A stretch of 64,000 nucleotides of DNA from positions 1,116,001 to 1,180,000 of the forward strand of contig NZ_CP048113.1 in assembly GCF_010093065.1 (NCBI RefSeq). Direction: 5' to 3'. The notes below the pieces were generated by a model. The model searched no databases and was not told the origin of the DNA. It saw only the letters and a list, made by a program, of their open reading frames with translations. Shown piece after piece: positions 19,401-30,200 of this stretch; position 1 is the stretch's first letter; the number at the start of each line of letters is the position of its first letter. Source of the DNA: Chitinophaga agri (GTDB lineage: Bacteria > Bacteroidota > Bacteroidia > Chitinophagales > Chitinophagaceae). Made by a program: the position numbers and the translations under genes.

Positions 19401-21263
19401 GCTGCCAGCAACCGCCTCTTGTCCACTACTACCGGCGCTGGTACATTCGTTTATCCGCATCACCCGACTCACGGCTACATCATGGGCATGCCCCATCTCA
19501 CGGTTATGCAGTGGAATTTCAAAGATCAGCTCCAGGCAGTGTCCAGACAAGCGGTGAATGCCGGCACACCTGAAACCACCTGGTATGTGTACGATGGCTC
19601 AGGTCAGCGGATCAGGAAAGTCACCGAGCGACAGGCTGCGGAAGGTGTTATGCCGCTGAAGAAATCACAACGTATCTACCTCGGAGCTGTAGAGTTGTTT
19701 GAAGAATATGACAACGCCAACAATCCCGTGCTGCAACGCAACACCCTGCATATCCTGGACGATACCCGCCGCATTGCGCTCATAGAAACGCGTGTCTCAG
19801 GTAATGATGATGGTCCGCAGCAACTGGTACGTTACCAGTTCGATAATCACCAGGGCTCCGCCTGTATCGAAACTGACCAGGACGCGCGCGTGATCAGTTA
19901 TGAGGAATACCATCCCTTCGGTACGACCTCCTATCAGGCTATTGACAAGGACATCAAAGCGGCCTATAAACGTTACCGCTATACCGGCATGGAACGGGAC
20001 GAAGAAAGCGGGTTCCAGTATCACAGTGCCCGCTATTATCTGCCGTGGATCGGGCGATGGCTCAGTGCTGATCCGATAGGTATTGGCGACGGACTGAATG
20101 TCTACCGGTATGCCAGGAATAATCCGCTAATGTATGCCGATACCAGTGGTACTTCCTGTGCAGATTCGGTACCTGTTGCAACGAACGAAAAGAAGGATAA
20201 AGAGAAGAAAGAAAAAAAAGAACTGGAAGAGACCGCAGCTCTTACGGCACTGACCGGAGAAGCTCCCGGAGATGGCGCGACGGGTGGCGGAGGCTTTGCC
20301 GGACCAGGAGGTGGAAATGCCCCCGGTGGCGGGTCTACCGATGCTGGTGGCGCCATCGGCGACAGCATTCTCAACGGACTGAAAGGACTGGGTAAATGGA
20401 TCGGTGAAGCCCTGGGCAAACTATGGGACTGGATCAAGGGTGCCGCGTCGACCGTCTGGAACTGGATCAAAGGTGCGCTCTCTTCTGCCTGGGATTGGAT
20501 CAAGGGCGCGGCCAGCACTATCTGGGAAGGCATCAAAGGCGCTGCAAGCGCTGCCTGGGACTGGATAAAAGGAGCTGCTTCCACCGCCTGGAACTGGATA
20601 AAGGAAACAGCTAGCAAGGTGTGGGAATGGACCAAACAGAAAGCAACTGAATTCTGGAACTGGTTCGCAGGGGACGATGGCTTCCTGGAAGACTTTCTCG
20701 AAGTGGTCGGTCACCTTACCTGGGGACTACCCGCTACCCTGGCAGGCTTCCTGTTCAGTCTCTTCAACTTCACGATCGGTAACCTGATCGTAGCGATCCA
20801 CAATGATTCCGCAGCAGCCAATGACCAGTGGGAGTATGCGAGTATTTCCATCGGCGGACCTAATAACGAGAATGATATCATCGGCAACTACGGCGGCATC
20901 CTGAATGTGGGTGGACTCAGTGAAGCCGTCACCCTGGGCCCTTTTGTATTCTTCCAGGGATCAGGTGCCGCCGCGACAACAGCAGGTGCTACAAGTATAC
21001 AGGACTATTACGCAAACCACGAAACACCACAGTCCATTTATTTGTCCAACACACCACTCCGCACCGCCGATCATGAAGAAGGGCATGAAGACCAGAACCT
21101 TTTATATGGTCCGTTCACATTGCTGTTCGGACTGATATTCAGTCTGCTGCCTAACGGCCTCAAATCACCGCACAACAGCGGATGGTACTGGTATGACCGG
21201 CAGGCTAATAAGTGGTCAGGTGGTAACAGCATCGCTCATCCAAATACGACCGTACATCCATAA
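13491..21263 (+). CDS. Tc toxin TcB-TcC fusion (SpvB/RHS) with novel C-terminal payload
   Basis: A 2590-residue fusion of the two subunits forming the hollow cocoon of Tc toxins. In order: SpvB domain (about 40-330), FG-GAP/VCBS-like beta-propeller repeats (about 490-720; DLDGDGNK, DVDGDGLPDIV, DMTGDGLTDIV, DISGTGVSDII), middle TcdB region, YD/RHS repeats (about 1450-2190) and the RHS core GRWLSADPIGIGDGLNVYRY. The core Asp pair, 23 residues apart, matches the self-cleavage site, but the second DPxG reads DTSG (Asp2217). Residues 2220-2590 should be the encapsulated toxin: a Lys/Glu and Gly-rich linker, seven Trp-rich 11-residue repeats (2313-2389), a hydrophobic stretch and an HEEGH motif (2528-2532). 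The partner TcA gene starts 30 nt later, so the two are co-transcribed. No signal peptide is seen. Confidence 0.9.
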   Translation: MFEDIDKRNARVPSSQNASNQPVNTALEKPQPSGASQSIQLEIPQVNLPKGGGALTSIDEKFEVNGANGTAAFSIPIPLSPARNGFVPTMGLSYNSGGGNTVFGHGWSCEVPAIQRRTDRQLPTYTDDDVFIFSGMEDLVPVLEYKVDHWEPKVTISDEYTIRSYRPRTEGSFSRIEQISHPDKGFYWKVTTRNNITTIFGRDDNSRLTHPHQPEKVFKWLAAFSFDCMGNWIRYEYEPENRDNVPASSHEKNRLTPAIQPFTNRYLKRVKYANRAPYYINPDDVYDPQPPVDERYFFEVVFDYGEHDTATPRPVADTTWPCREDPFSDHRAGFEIRTYRLCRRILIFHYFEELGNDACLVRSLDLTHKGSGINNSGQHELTYLSSVTQSGYIRQNDTYSKKSFPPLSFNYQELQWNKNIHTVSPESSLHMPTGISNAYQWVDLYNEGIAGILSEQGNGWYYKSNLGDVDELQEVRFSPARPVIPKPSFLGIQAGTLTIQDLDGDGNKQVVVNSDGLQGYFPLSDDQQWTMFRPFEERANIRPKDPNIRLFDVDGDGLPDIVMSEDNVFSWFPSKGTRGYDARRNTSKPFDEEQGAAIVFADPLQSIFLADMTGDGLTDIVRIRNGEVCYWPNTGYGSFGAKVTMSNAPVFDHPDHFNTSFLQLADISGTGVSDIIYLGRNSFCAFLNLSGNGWSNAHEIAPFFRISKPGQLAVIDLLGTGTACIVWSSDLPGDSQAPMRYIDLMNSKKPHLLIQYKNNLGKETSIHYKSATWFYLKDKQEGTPWITRLPFPVHVVHKTQLEDKISNTKFSTEYHYHHGYYDHAEQEFRGFGMVEQIDSDSYANWEKNTAGTQLERTETLFQQPVLTKTWYHTGAFIDRDKILSQYQQEYWYNILIQKGFPVATTEPVLPDALITIANNIAPQVSALSTREYREALRVCKGMMLRQEVFSLDTPLINPTSDEIRRGLTPFYTATHNCHIKLLQPRAGNKNAVFTITESEALTIQYERNTSDPRMSHTLNTVVDDFGLVLEKAAVVYSRQEDDPSLPAAVIAAQNKTFICYNKFSFTNDITTPPIYRLRLPAASSSYELTGIAKTGILYRLADFTDVLGAATTEILYEQTAGIAPARRLIEDQCTTYLDDTLTTELPVGLQGAVGLKYQQYQLAFTPSLLQHIFAPKISPAEANALLTSAHYVQRPGHPGWWIPSGIIHNVLTGETIADAKNRFYAPLLYTDPTGADTSVTYYKDYFLLINGTEDALHNSTRVDAFNFRTLQPAIVRDSNDNITQSVYDELGLLKAVAFLGKDLNNDGIAELDIADDLTGITELTLPAEQTAITTFFNTEDAAALMTAAADLLRHATIRYVYDYDKYRINGAPVAVSTITRSVHHANVSPDNPLQLFMAFEYTSGNGQPVMAKMQATPGIATKVTVNDDNTYTVAQVDTAAQDPQRLRWVGNGRIVLNNKGKPVKQYEPYFSVTPFYETQPELVETGVSPVVYYDPLGRIVRTVMPEETFTRTVFTPWKRTVYDVNDNIALSNWYLKRINNEIDAELIAAGKDPTREKEAAQQTAAHDNTPFTMHLDPLNRDIYSVEHNVVAGTDEFYNTFTQMDIEGNILSVTDARNNVVMRYRYNMLGHAGYQQSMDAGERRALNNVTGKPVKTWDDRNHTFLFTYDILQRPLDSRVTGGDGPVPLDNVFSRTSYGETAPDNKQHNLRGRVHITYDSAGKLESVDYDAKGNLVLYHRRLTSDYKQLVDWATPNPDTRLEADNYTTTASYDAIARIYRHAFPDGSILEPRYNEMSLLKEIRMNGTFYVKNIDYNEKGQRSRIVYGNDVNTRYSYDKFTFRLTRLETKRNNNDPLQDNYYTYDPAGNITHIADKNIPVVFFNNQKIEGVTNYRYDAVYRLTGAAGREHAAAAGAGPSDNFDDLPFLQPYSQGNALGWRNYTQEYDYDTAGNLKQVRHTAAGGDWTRDYSTDAASNRLLSTTTGAGTFVYPHHPTHGYIMGMPHLTVMQWNFKDQLQAVSRQAVNAGTPETTWYVYDGSGQRIRKVTERQAAEGVMPLKKSQRIYLGAVELFEEYDNANNPVLQRNTLHILDDTRRIALIETRVSGNDDGPQQLVRYQFDNHQGSACIETDQDARVISYEEYHPFGTTSYQAIDKDIKAAYKRYRYTGMERDEESGFQYHSARYYLPWIGRWLSADPIGIGDGLNVYRYARNNPLMYADTSGTSCADSVPVATNEKKDKEKKEKKELEETAALTALTGEAPGDGATGGGGFAGPGGGNAPGGGSTDAGGAIGDSILNGLKGLGKWIGEALGKLWDWIKGAASTVWNWIKGALSSAWDWIKGAASTIWEGIKGAASAAWDWIKGAASTAWNWIKETASKVWEWTKQKATEFWNWFAGDDGFLEDFLEVVGHLTWGLPATLAGFLFSLFNFTIGNLIVAIHNDSAAANDQWEYASISIGGPNNENDIIGNYGGILNVGGLSEAVTLGPFVFFQGSGAAATTAGATSIQDYYANHETPQSIYLSNTPLRTADHEEGHEDQNLLYGPFTLLFGLIFSLLPNGLKSPHNSGWYWYDRQANKWSGGNSIAHPNTTVHP
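20427..20657 (+). repeat. Seven 33-bp tandem repeats coding 11-residue Trp-rich units
   Basis: Seven consecutive in-frame 33-nt units encode variants of WDWIKGAASTV (first units) that drift to WEWTKQKATEF (last), with an eighth partial unit WNWFAGDDG. DNA identity falls across the array while the Trp-x-Trp and Lys-Gly-Ala pattern is kept, indicating old duplication under protein-level constraint. The 11-residue period (three turns of helix) would put all Trp pairs on one face. Confidence 0.9.
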
Positions 21264-21293
21264 CATTTCCATTCATACTTAAACCTCAAAAAA

Positions 21294-24200
21294 ATGACAG
21301 ATCCTACCAACTTGGTTTGCAGGGTATATGGTACCGTAACCGACGCGCAGGGCATTCCTGTTTCCAATATACTGATCCGCGCCTTTGACCGCGATCTACG
21401 CACCGAAGAACTACTGGGAGAAAAGCTGACTGACGATACCGGTAAATATGAGATCATCTATGATCCTGCCTCCTTTAAACGGGCCGAAAAACGGTCTGCC
21501 GATCTTTCACTGAAAGCATATGATACGTCCGGAAAACAGCTGCTGTACGAACAGACGGTAGACCAGATCGTCTTTAATGCCCCCCGTGAAAAAAGGGTAG
21601 ACATCACTATACGTATAAGGGCGAAACGACTGGAGAATGAATTTGATATCATCCTGCGGACATTGCCACCACTGATTGAAAACGTTCCGCTTGTCAGCCT
21701 GCAGGAAGACGCGAAAACACGTGATATCACCTTCCTTTCAAAAGAAACTGCTATCTCCCCCCGATGGCTGCAATATATCGTTGTAGCGCACCGCGTACAG
21801 GAGATCTCCAGGATAGATGCCGCATTCTTTTACGGTCTGCTGCGCAAAGATACCCTACTCAAACTGGACCTGGCTAAAGCATTCAATGCCCGGGTACAGA
21901 TAGATATCAATACGGATACCAGGTCGGTACTTTATGACGCCGCTCTGGCAGATGAGAAGCAGATGGATGCAGATATCAGAACTGCCATCCGGGAAATGAT
22001 CATCCCTGAACGCGCAGCCGGACAACTGCGGGAGATCATGGCGATGCTTGGTCAATACCGCGACGAGGCTCGCCGGTTTGAAGAAGAAGAAAGAAGAAAA
22101 CGGATTACGGATACGCTGACCAATTTCCTGATGAAAGATAAGCTGGGGGAAATGCAGCAGCTCTTCGATGCGAACAGACAGGACTTCACCAAATTCCTTG
22201 ATGCGATCTCCGCTGCTGACTTCTTTGCCACGGCCGAAGATAAAAAACGGGGCCAGGTAAATCTCGCCCTGGGTAATGTGTTTGGCTTCAATGATCAGAT
22301 CATCAACACGGTTGCCTCCTCACAGAAAATAGACAAACCATCGGATATCAGGAAGCTTGCAAAGCTGAACAGTGCCGGATGGCGGGAAGTACTGACAAAG
22401 TCTGCCGGCGAACTAAACGTAGATCCTGCGCTGATCAGGGTACATGCCGCGGCGCTCGCACGCAAAATGGAGACGGCTTATCCTACACAGGCGTTCACTG
22501 CACAACTGGAAAGGGCAAAGGAAAAGACGGGGCCACAGCATGATGCTATCGTAAAATTACTCACGGAGAACGAGGACTTCGATCTGCAACGTTCTAATAT
22601 AGACACCTTCTTCCGGGATAAAGGCATAAGGGACATCGCTGATACTGCGCCTGCACTGAAAGAGCTGAAATCAATGCAGCGTGTGTTCAAGCTGGTACCA
22701 AACTATTCAAAGACCACTGCCCTGCTATCACAAAAGGTGCATTCTGCACAAAGCATCGTGGCTACCGGCAAATCACGTTTCGTACAGGAAGTAGGACCTG
22801 CTGCTGGCATTTCCGAGAAGGAAGCCACGGCCATCTACAATAAGGCCAGCAACATACAGGCGGCCTCTATGCTCGTTGCGGGAGAACTCCGGGATACGAT
22901 CACCAGTATGGATATTGCTGCGCTGAATGTCAACGCACTTGCCGCCAAACTGAAAGCTGTCAGCAAAGACTTTCCAAATCTGAAGACGCTCTTCCAGTTA
23001 TCCGACATGTGTGCCTGCGAACATTGCCGTTCGGTATACAGCCCTGCCGCTTACCTCGTAGAACTGCTACAGTACCTCGACAAACGAACGGTGAGGAACC
23101 TGGACGTGGACCCGGACGCCCCTGTACGTATTGCCAAAGACGTGCTTTTCGAAAGGAGGCCAGACCTGGGTGAGATCGACCTCGGATGCGAAAATGCCAA
23201 TACGCCACTGCCTTATATAGACCTGGTATGTGAACTGCTGGAAGAAGCAATTGCCCCGGATGCCGGTATCACTTATAACGGTGCACTCGCCAACGGCAAG
23301 ATACCTGCCGCATTGCAGACTTTACTGAATACGAACAACATCCCTGTCACTGACAAGGCGCTCGTATACGAACCGCTTGATCCCGTGATCAATCCTGCCT
23401 GTTACCTTCGGGACGAGGGTGTTGTATGTAAGCTGTCGCCTGTGGCGGCAAACCAGTGGCTGGTAAAAAGGCTGCATCAGACATTCGGATCCGCCGAAGA
23501 ACTGGCCGCTTCGCCCGAATATGTGAATGAGAATGCCTACACTATACTAAGCACACAGCAATTTGCGTTCACACTTCCCTTTGACCTGCCACATACTGAA
23601 GCACAGGCTTACTTCTCCCGCTTCGGTATCAACAGGGCCACCCTGATGCAGGACCTGCGGAAAGGCACTACTCCTCCTGATGAGACTATTGCCGCTGAAA
23701 TACTGGGACTGACAGCACAGCAACGGAAGCTGATCATCACTGCCGATGCCGCCAATCAGGAAAACTACTGGAATACCGGCGCCCCTAACGTCGTGGATTA
23801 TATGAAGGTCGTGGACAATATGCTGCAGAGAACAGGACTGACCTATGCTGCATTGAACAACCTCTTGTCACTGACGTTCATCAACCCTGACAATAAACTG
23901 TTCATACAGCACCTGGACACCGGATGTGATACGACAAAAAAAGAGATTGCCAATCTGGATGAAGCCGCGCTTGACCGTATTCACCGCTTCCTCCGGCTGG
24001 TAAAACTTACCGGCTGGAAACAGGAGCTGCTGAACGAAGTGATCATGCAGACAAAGCTGGGCAATAAAACGCTGGATGATTCCTGTCTGATCACCCTTTC
24101 AAAACTACAGACCATCAACCAGACCACCGGCATCAAGAGAGAAGAGCTCATTGGTTTTTATGGAGAGGTCCCTCACACCATCATTCCCAATGCGACTGTC

Positions 24201-27200
24201 AAACCACTTTATCAGCAGGTATTCCTGAACAAAGCCACAACAGGCTTCCTGGATGAAACCCTGCTGCCGGCATTGGTAGATGGCAGTACCACACTAAACG
24301 ATCATGCGGTGAGCCTCGCTGCCTGTTTGCAGCTCTCTGCACTGGACTTCAGCCATATCACCGGCGCGATGGCCAATATAGACCTGACCTTCGCTAACAT
24401 CAGTCATGTTTTTGCCGTGGCCCGGCTTTGCAGAAAAGGGAAGATCGCTGTCAGCGACTATGGTGTGTATGTCACACTCACTGGTCTGGATGTATTCAGT
24501 AGTCCTGCTGTTACCCTTGACTTTATTAACCACATCAACATCGGCAAAAAAGCGCCACTTAAACCCGCTGATGTACAGTTTATGCTGCGACATGAAGCAG
24601 ATAACCTGGCTGAACGCGAGATCGCAGATGAGAAGATCACCGCCCTCCTCACAGCGCTACAGGCAGGCTATCAGCAGGCTTATAATACGAACAAGTCCCC
24701 CTATGATGATCTGCTCTCCGCCGATGAACTACAGGAACCCCTGAAAAATGGACTGGCTAAACTGCCCGGCTTCACGGAAGAGATCACCAATAACTTCGTG
24801 AAGATGGCAAATAATACCTGGATCTCTCCACCTGACCCGGTAGCTGCTACCTATATCAGTGAGCAATTAACCCCTTTCTTCTCCACGGCCGTTATAACCG
24901 ATATACAGACTTTACAGGCCGCCATCGTTGCCGCACCACCAGCTAACCTGGAAATGGCCCGTAAGGCATTTCTGGAGGCGCTTTTCACTGCCTTATCTGC
25001 CTACTTCTTTGTAGCTGAAAAGACGGAACTACTAGTCACCTCACTTGCCAGTACCTTCAAAGCGGAAAATGAACTGGTCACCGCCGTACTAAGTACTGCC
25101 AGACTGAAACAGCCTGCACCTGGTACCGCCCTGTTGCGGGATATTCTCTTGTCAGACACGCTGATTGACAAGATCACCGAACCGCCGGTACCGCCAGTGA
25201 TCACACCTGGTGGCTTTACCCAGCTGTACAATGCCGTACGGCTATTACACAAACTCTTCCCCTTTGTAAAAGCAGTGAAGCAAGACCCGGATGCTATTGC
25301 ATGGCTGATCAGCAACAGTCCCGCTCTCGGATGGCTGGAACCTGACAGTATTCCCTATGCAGCAGCCCAGACACCGGTTGCCTACACTACCTGGGAAAAT
25401 TTTGCACAACTCCTCTCTTTATTGAATACCCTTACGCCGGTACCCAATCCGGGAGATGCGGAAAATCCGCTGACTTTCTTTTCCCTTATCACTATTTTAC
25501 AGGATGGTGCTACCACGCGCCAGCAATGGCTGGACGCATTTGCCCTGCTCAATGGTTATGACCGGGAAGTACTGGATGACGCTGACCTGTACTTCGGCTT
25601 CTCTAATCCTGACCTGACACAATACCGCTTGGTATCCACCTGGATAAAACTGGCCACTGCCATGCAGGACCTGCGCATCCTGGGTACTAATGCCACCATC
25701 GCCAAGGAATTCATTAAACCGGCGCTTAGCAGTACGGATACCAGTCAGTTGCGCATGACACTCAAAGCGCGATATGAAGAAGACCTGTGGCTGGACACAC
25801 TGAAAGAGATCATGAACACGGTACGTCCGCGCAAAAGAGACGCGCTTGTAGCTTATTTGCTGGCCACCACACCAGATGTACACTCACCAATTGACCTGTT
25901 TGATTACTACTTAGTGGATACCCAGATGGAAGCCATTATGCCTTCCTCCCGCATTGTACAGGCACACGGCACGATCCAGCTGTTCGTACAACGCTGTCTG
26001 ATGGGACTTGAACCTACTGCTGCGGCAGACAGGAACAGCGATTCTGGCTGGAACCAGTGGAAATGGATGAAGAACTACCGTGTCTGGGAAGCCAACAGAA
26101 AAGTATTCCTGTATCCGGAAAACTGGATAGAGCCCGAACTGCTGGATGACAAGTCCTTCCTCTTCTCCGAAATGGAAGAGCAATTACTACAGGATGAAGT
26201 GAACGAGTTCACCACTGAAGATGCCCTTATCCGCTATCTCGAAAAGCTGGATGAGATCGCCTTTCTGGAAGTAGTCGCCGAATACTACCAGGCAGATATC
26301 TACACCCTGCACGTTTTTGCACGTACGAAAACCGGAGATCCGGCTACCTATTACTACCGCCGGCTGGAACAGGAACGTTACTGGAGCCCATGGGAAAAAG
26401 TAGACCTGGACATCACCAGCAACCAGCTGCTCGCATTCGTACACAATAACCGCCTATGTCTGGCGTGGCCGATCTTCAGTGAAATACCTAATCCTACTCA
26501 CCAGGTGACCATCCCCGGCGTATCCGCGAATGAAAGCTCACCCAAAGACATGAAAAAGGTAGAGCGCAAACTCAAGATCCAGCTGGCCATCAGCCAGTTC
26601 GCCAATAAACAGTGGCAGCCTAAAAGAGTGTCCCGAAAGGGTATTCTGACGCCCGACAACTACACGACGGACAGTTTCGACTATGACGTCTATAACCTCC
26701 TGTACTTCGAGTTCTCGCAGCAGATCATGGTCTTCCACACCACCACCGAAAGCGTGCAGGAATATCATTACATGGACGGCTTATTTGACATCGCAGGTTG
26801 CAAGGGCTATCCCGAACTGACCAGTACCAAGCCAAACTGGTTCCCTGACTTCTTCCCGGACTTTAAAGACACCCTGCTGGGTTCCGACAGGTATATTGAG
26901 CAGAACCTGGATACCGGTAATGCCTTTTCCGTACGCAATGCCATCCTCTTCTTTAACTTCTTTGACCTGCTGACAGAGACCCCGGGTACCTTCCGGCTCA
27001 GCTATCCGCATCAGTTTACCTGGGTAGATATGCTGGCACTGCTTTACCAGGTACTGATGAAAAAACTCCTGGCTAACTTCACCGACCTGGGTGGAAGAAG
27101 CATCAAAGTGCCACTGGGCACGTTACTGCCTTATTTCTTTGAAGACAGCAAGCATAATTACGTCATCGTGCCCGGCTTCTATGGGATGGATAAAGATCCG

Positions 27201-30200
27201 CAGATAGGCACACCCGTTACCATCAAACGAACATACACCGATGTACTGAAATTGCTGGAAGCAGTCATCGCGCTGTATAACAAATACGTACAGGTCATCA
27301 AGGACAATCCCGGCATGCCGGCGGCCGACCTGGTTGCCAAACTGGTGGCTGACCCCGACTTCCAGGCGATCGTGGCTGAATGGAAGGTTTATACACAATT
27401 AAAGTATGGTGAACAGTTCCGTAATTTCTATCATCCGCTGTTATGTATGATGCGGAAAACACTGTACAAAGACGGCATTCCTGCATTGATGAAACGGGAA
27501 ACGCAGCTGACCAAAACAAGCTTCAACTTCGCTGAATACTATAAACCTACCGCACTGATGCCCGGTCCGCTACCTGTCGAAGACATCGACTTCAATAGCG
27601 ATGGCAGTTACAGCAGCTATAACTGGGAATTGTTCTATCATACGCCTATGATGCTGGCCACGCGGCTTAGCAGGGACCAGCGCTTTGAAGAAGCCCTGGT
27701 TTGGTTCCATTATATCTTTAATCCGACAGGCGCATTAGAAGGCAATCCACCCCAGAAATACTGGGTGACTAAGCCCTTCTATCAACGTCTCTCTCCGGAA
27801 TACCTGGAGCAACGTATAGACAACCTGCTTACTAAGATCGCTGACCCTGGCACGCCCGAGATCAAAGAGCTGGAGTTTGCCATAGACCAATGGCGTACCA
27901 AGCCATTTATGCCGCATGTAGTAGCCCGTTTCAGGCCAGTCGCCTATCAGAAGGCTACATTGATGAAATACATAGAGAATCTTGTGCAGTGGGGAGATAA
28001 CCTCTTCCGGCAGGACACCATGGAATCAATCACACAGGCGACACAACTATACATCCTGGCCGACAAACTACTCGGGCCTAAGCCCCGCATCATACCGCCG
28101 GCTGTGAAGGTGCCTTATGAAACGTACAACCAGCTGGAACCTAAACTGGATGCCTTCGGCAATGCCCTGCTGGAATTTGAGAACCTGCTACCAGATCTCT
28201 CCGTCCTGCCACATGGCGGAGATGAATTACCGCCACCGCCGATCACTATGTCCAGTCTGTATTTCTGCGTACCACCCAATGATCAGATGCTGGCCTGGTG
28301 GGATGTAATTGAAGACCGGCTCTTCAAGATCCGGAACTCACAGAATATCGACGGCGTAGAACGTGTACTGGCACTCTTTGCACCTCCTATTGATCCGGGT
28401 ATGCTGGTACGTGCAGCCGCAGCTGGTCTGGACCTCTCCGTCATCATCGCCGGACTAAATGCACCGCTGCCAAACTACCGCTTCAACATCATGTCCCAGA
28501 AAGCAACAGAGCTGATACAGGAGGTCCGCGGATTGGGCAATGCACTCTTACAGGCCCTGGAGAAAAAGGATGCAGAAGCACTGGCATTGCTGCGCAATGA
28601 ACTCGAGATGAAGTTGCTCAAGAGCATGCTGGATATGAAGAAGGTCCAGCTCAAAGAAGCCAAGCAACAAATAGAAGTACTGCACCGCACCAAAGCCATC
28701 ACTGAAGAACGGGATGCCTACTTTACCTCCATAGAGCGCATCAGTGCCAGCGAACAGCTGAACCTTGATAAGCTCTCCGAAGCACATGACTTCCAGATGG
28801 CCGCCCAGATCGTACAGGCCACCGGTGCCGTATTAGGACTGATCCCTGATTTTGGATTCGGCGGACATGGATTCGGTGGTTCTCCTGCTGTGGATGTAAC
28901 ATGGGGGGGCAGCTTCCTGGCTGCTGCAGCCAATGCGGCAACAGGCGTACTGAATATCCTGAGTGGCGTGGCGTGCTACGAGGCCAACAGGGCGTCTATC
29001 CTCGGTGGTTTCGACAGGCGTTACAGCGACTGGAAACTACAGGAAAGACTGGCCAAACTGGAAATAAAACAGATCGAACAACAGATCGCCGCTGCTGAGA
29101 TCAGGGTGGACATAACAGCAGCAGACATCAAGACGCAGGAACTACAGATCGACAACAACCTGAAGACAGATGAGTTCATGCAGGAAAAGTTTACTAATAA
29201 AGACCTCTACCAATGGATGATCGGCCGGATCAGTGCCGTGTATTTCAAAGCTTATAAACTAGCCTTTGATGTGTCTAAAAAAACTGAACGCTGCTACCAG
29301 CATGAACTGGGCAATACGGATACCTTCCTCCAATTCGGTTACTGGGACAATCTTAAAAAAGGATTGCAGACAGCTGATCAGTTGTTCTATGACCTGAAAC
29401 GTATGGAAGCCAGCTACCTGGACGTCAACAAACGTGAATACGAGGTCACCAAACACATCTCTCTCTCAATGCTGGATCCCCTGGCCCTTATCAGGTTACG
29501 CGCCACCGGGATATGCGACTTCCAGGTGCCGGAAGCGCTCTTTGATATGGACCATCCGGGACACTATTTCCGCCGTATCAAAACAGTCAGTATCACATTG
29601 CCCTGCATAGCCGGACCATATACTTCGGTAAGCGCAAAACTATCCCTGATCAATAACAGGTACCGTAAGAACACCACCAAAGCTGTTGGCTTTACTGACG
29701 ATAAAACGGCCTACGAAGAAGTGCCGGGTAACGACGACCGCTTCGTATACAACATAGGTACGATCCAGTCCATTGCTACCAGTAGTGCCCAGAATGATAG
29801 CGGCCTCTTTGAACTGAACTTCCGTGATGAGCGCTACCTGCCTTTCGAATATACAGGCGCCGTTAGCAGCTGGCGACTGGAACTCCCCGCGGGCGTACGG
29901 CTGTTTGACTACAACACGATCGCTGACGTGATCGTCCACCTTAAATACACCGCCCGCGAAGGCGGCAGCACTTTAAAAACACTGGCATCAAACACATTAC
30001 AGGAAAAACTGGCGGAAATAGGTCAGGAACTGAATCAAACCGGCCTGCACCTGGCACTGAACCTCCGGTATGACATGCCGGATGAATGGAATCAGCTGAG
30101 AAAGAACGGCACGGTCAATATGCAGATCGCCAAAACAAGGCTCCCCTATTTCATGCAGGCATTTGCAGCCGAAATTGATAAGGTGACAGTACTGGCCAGA

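Noticed and set aside
20102..20635. Pro-rich 177-codon antisense frame inside the TcBC gene
   Set aside because: It is the complement of the Gly-rich and Trp-repeat region; the sense frame has clear domains.
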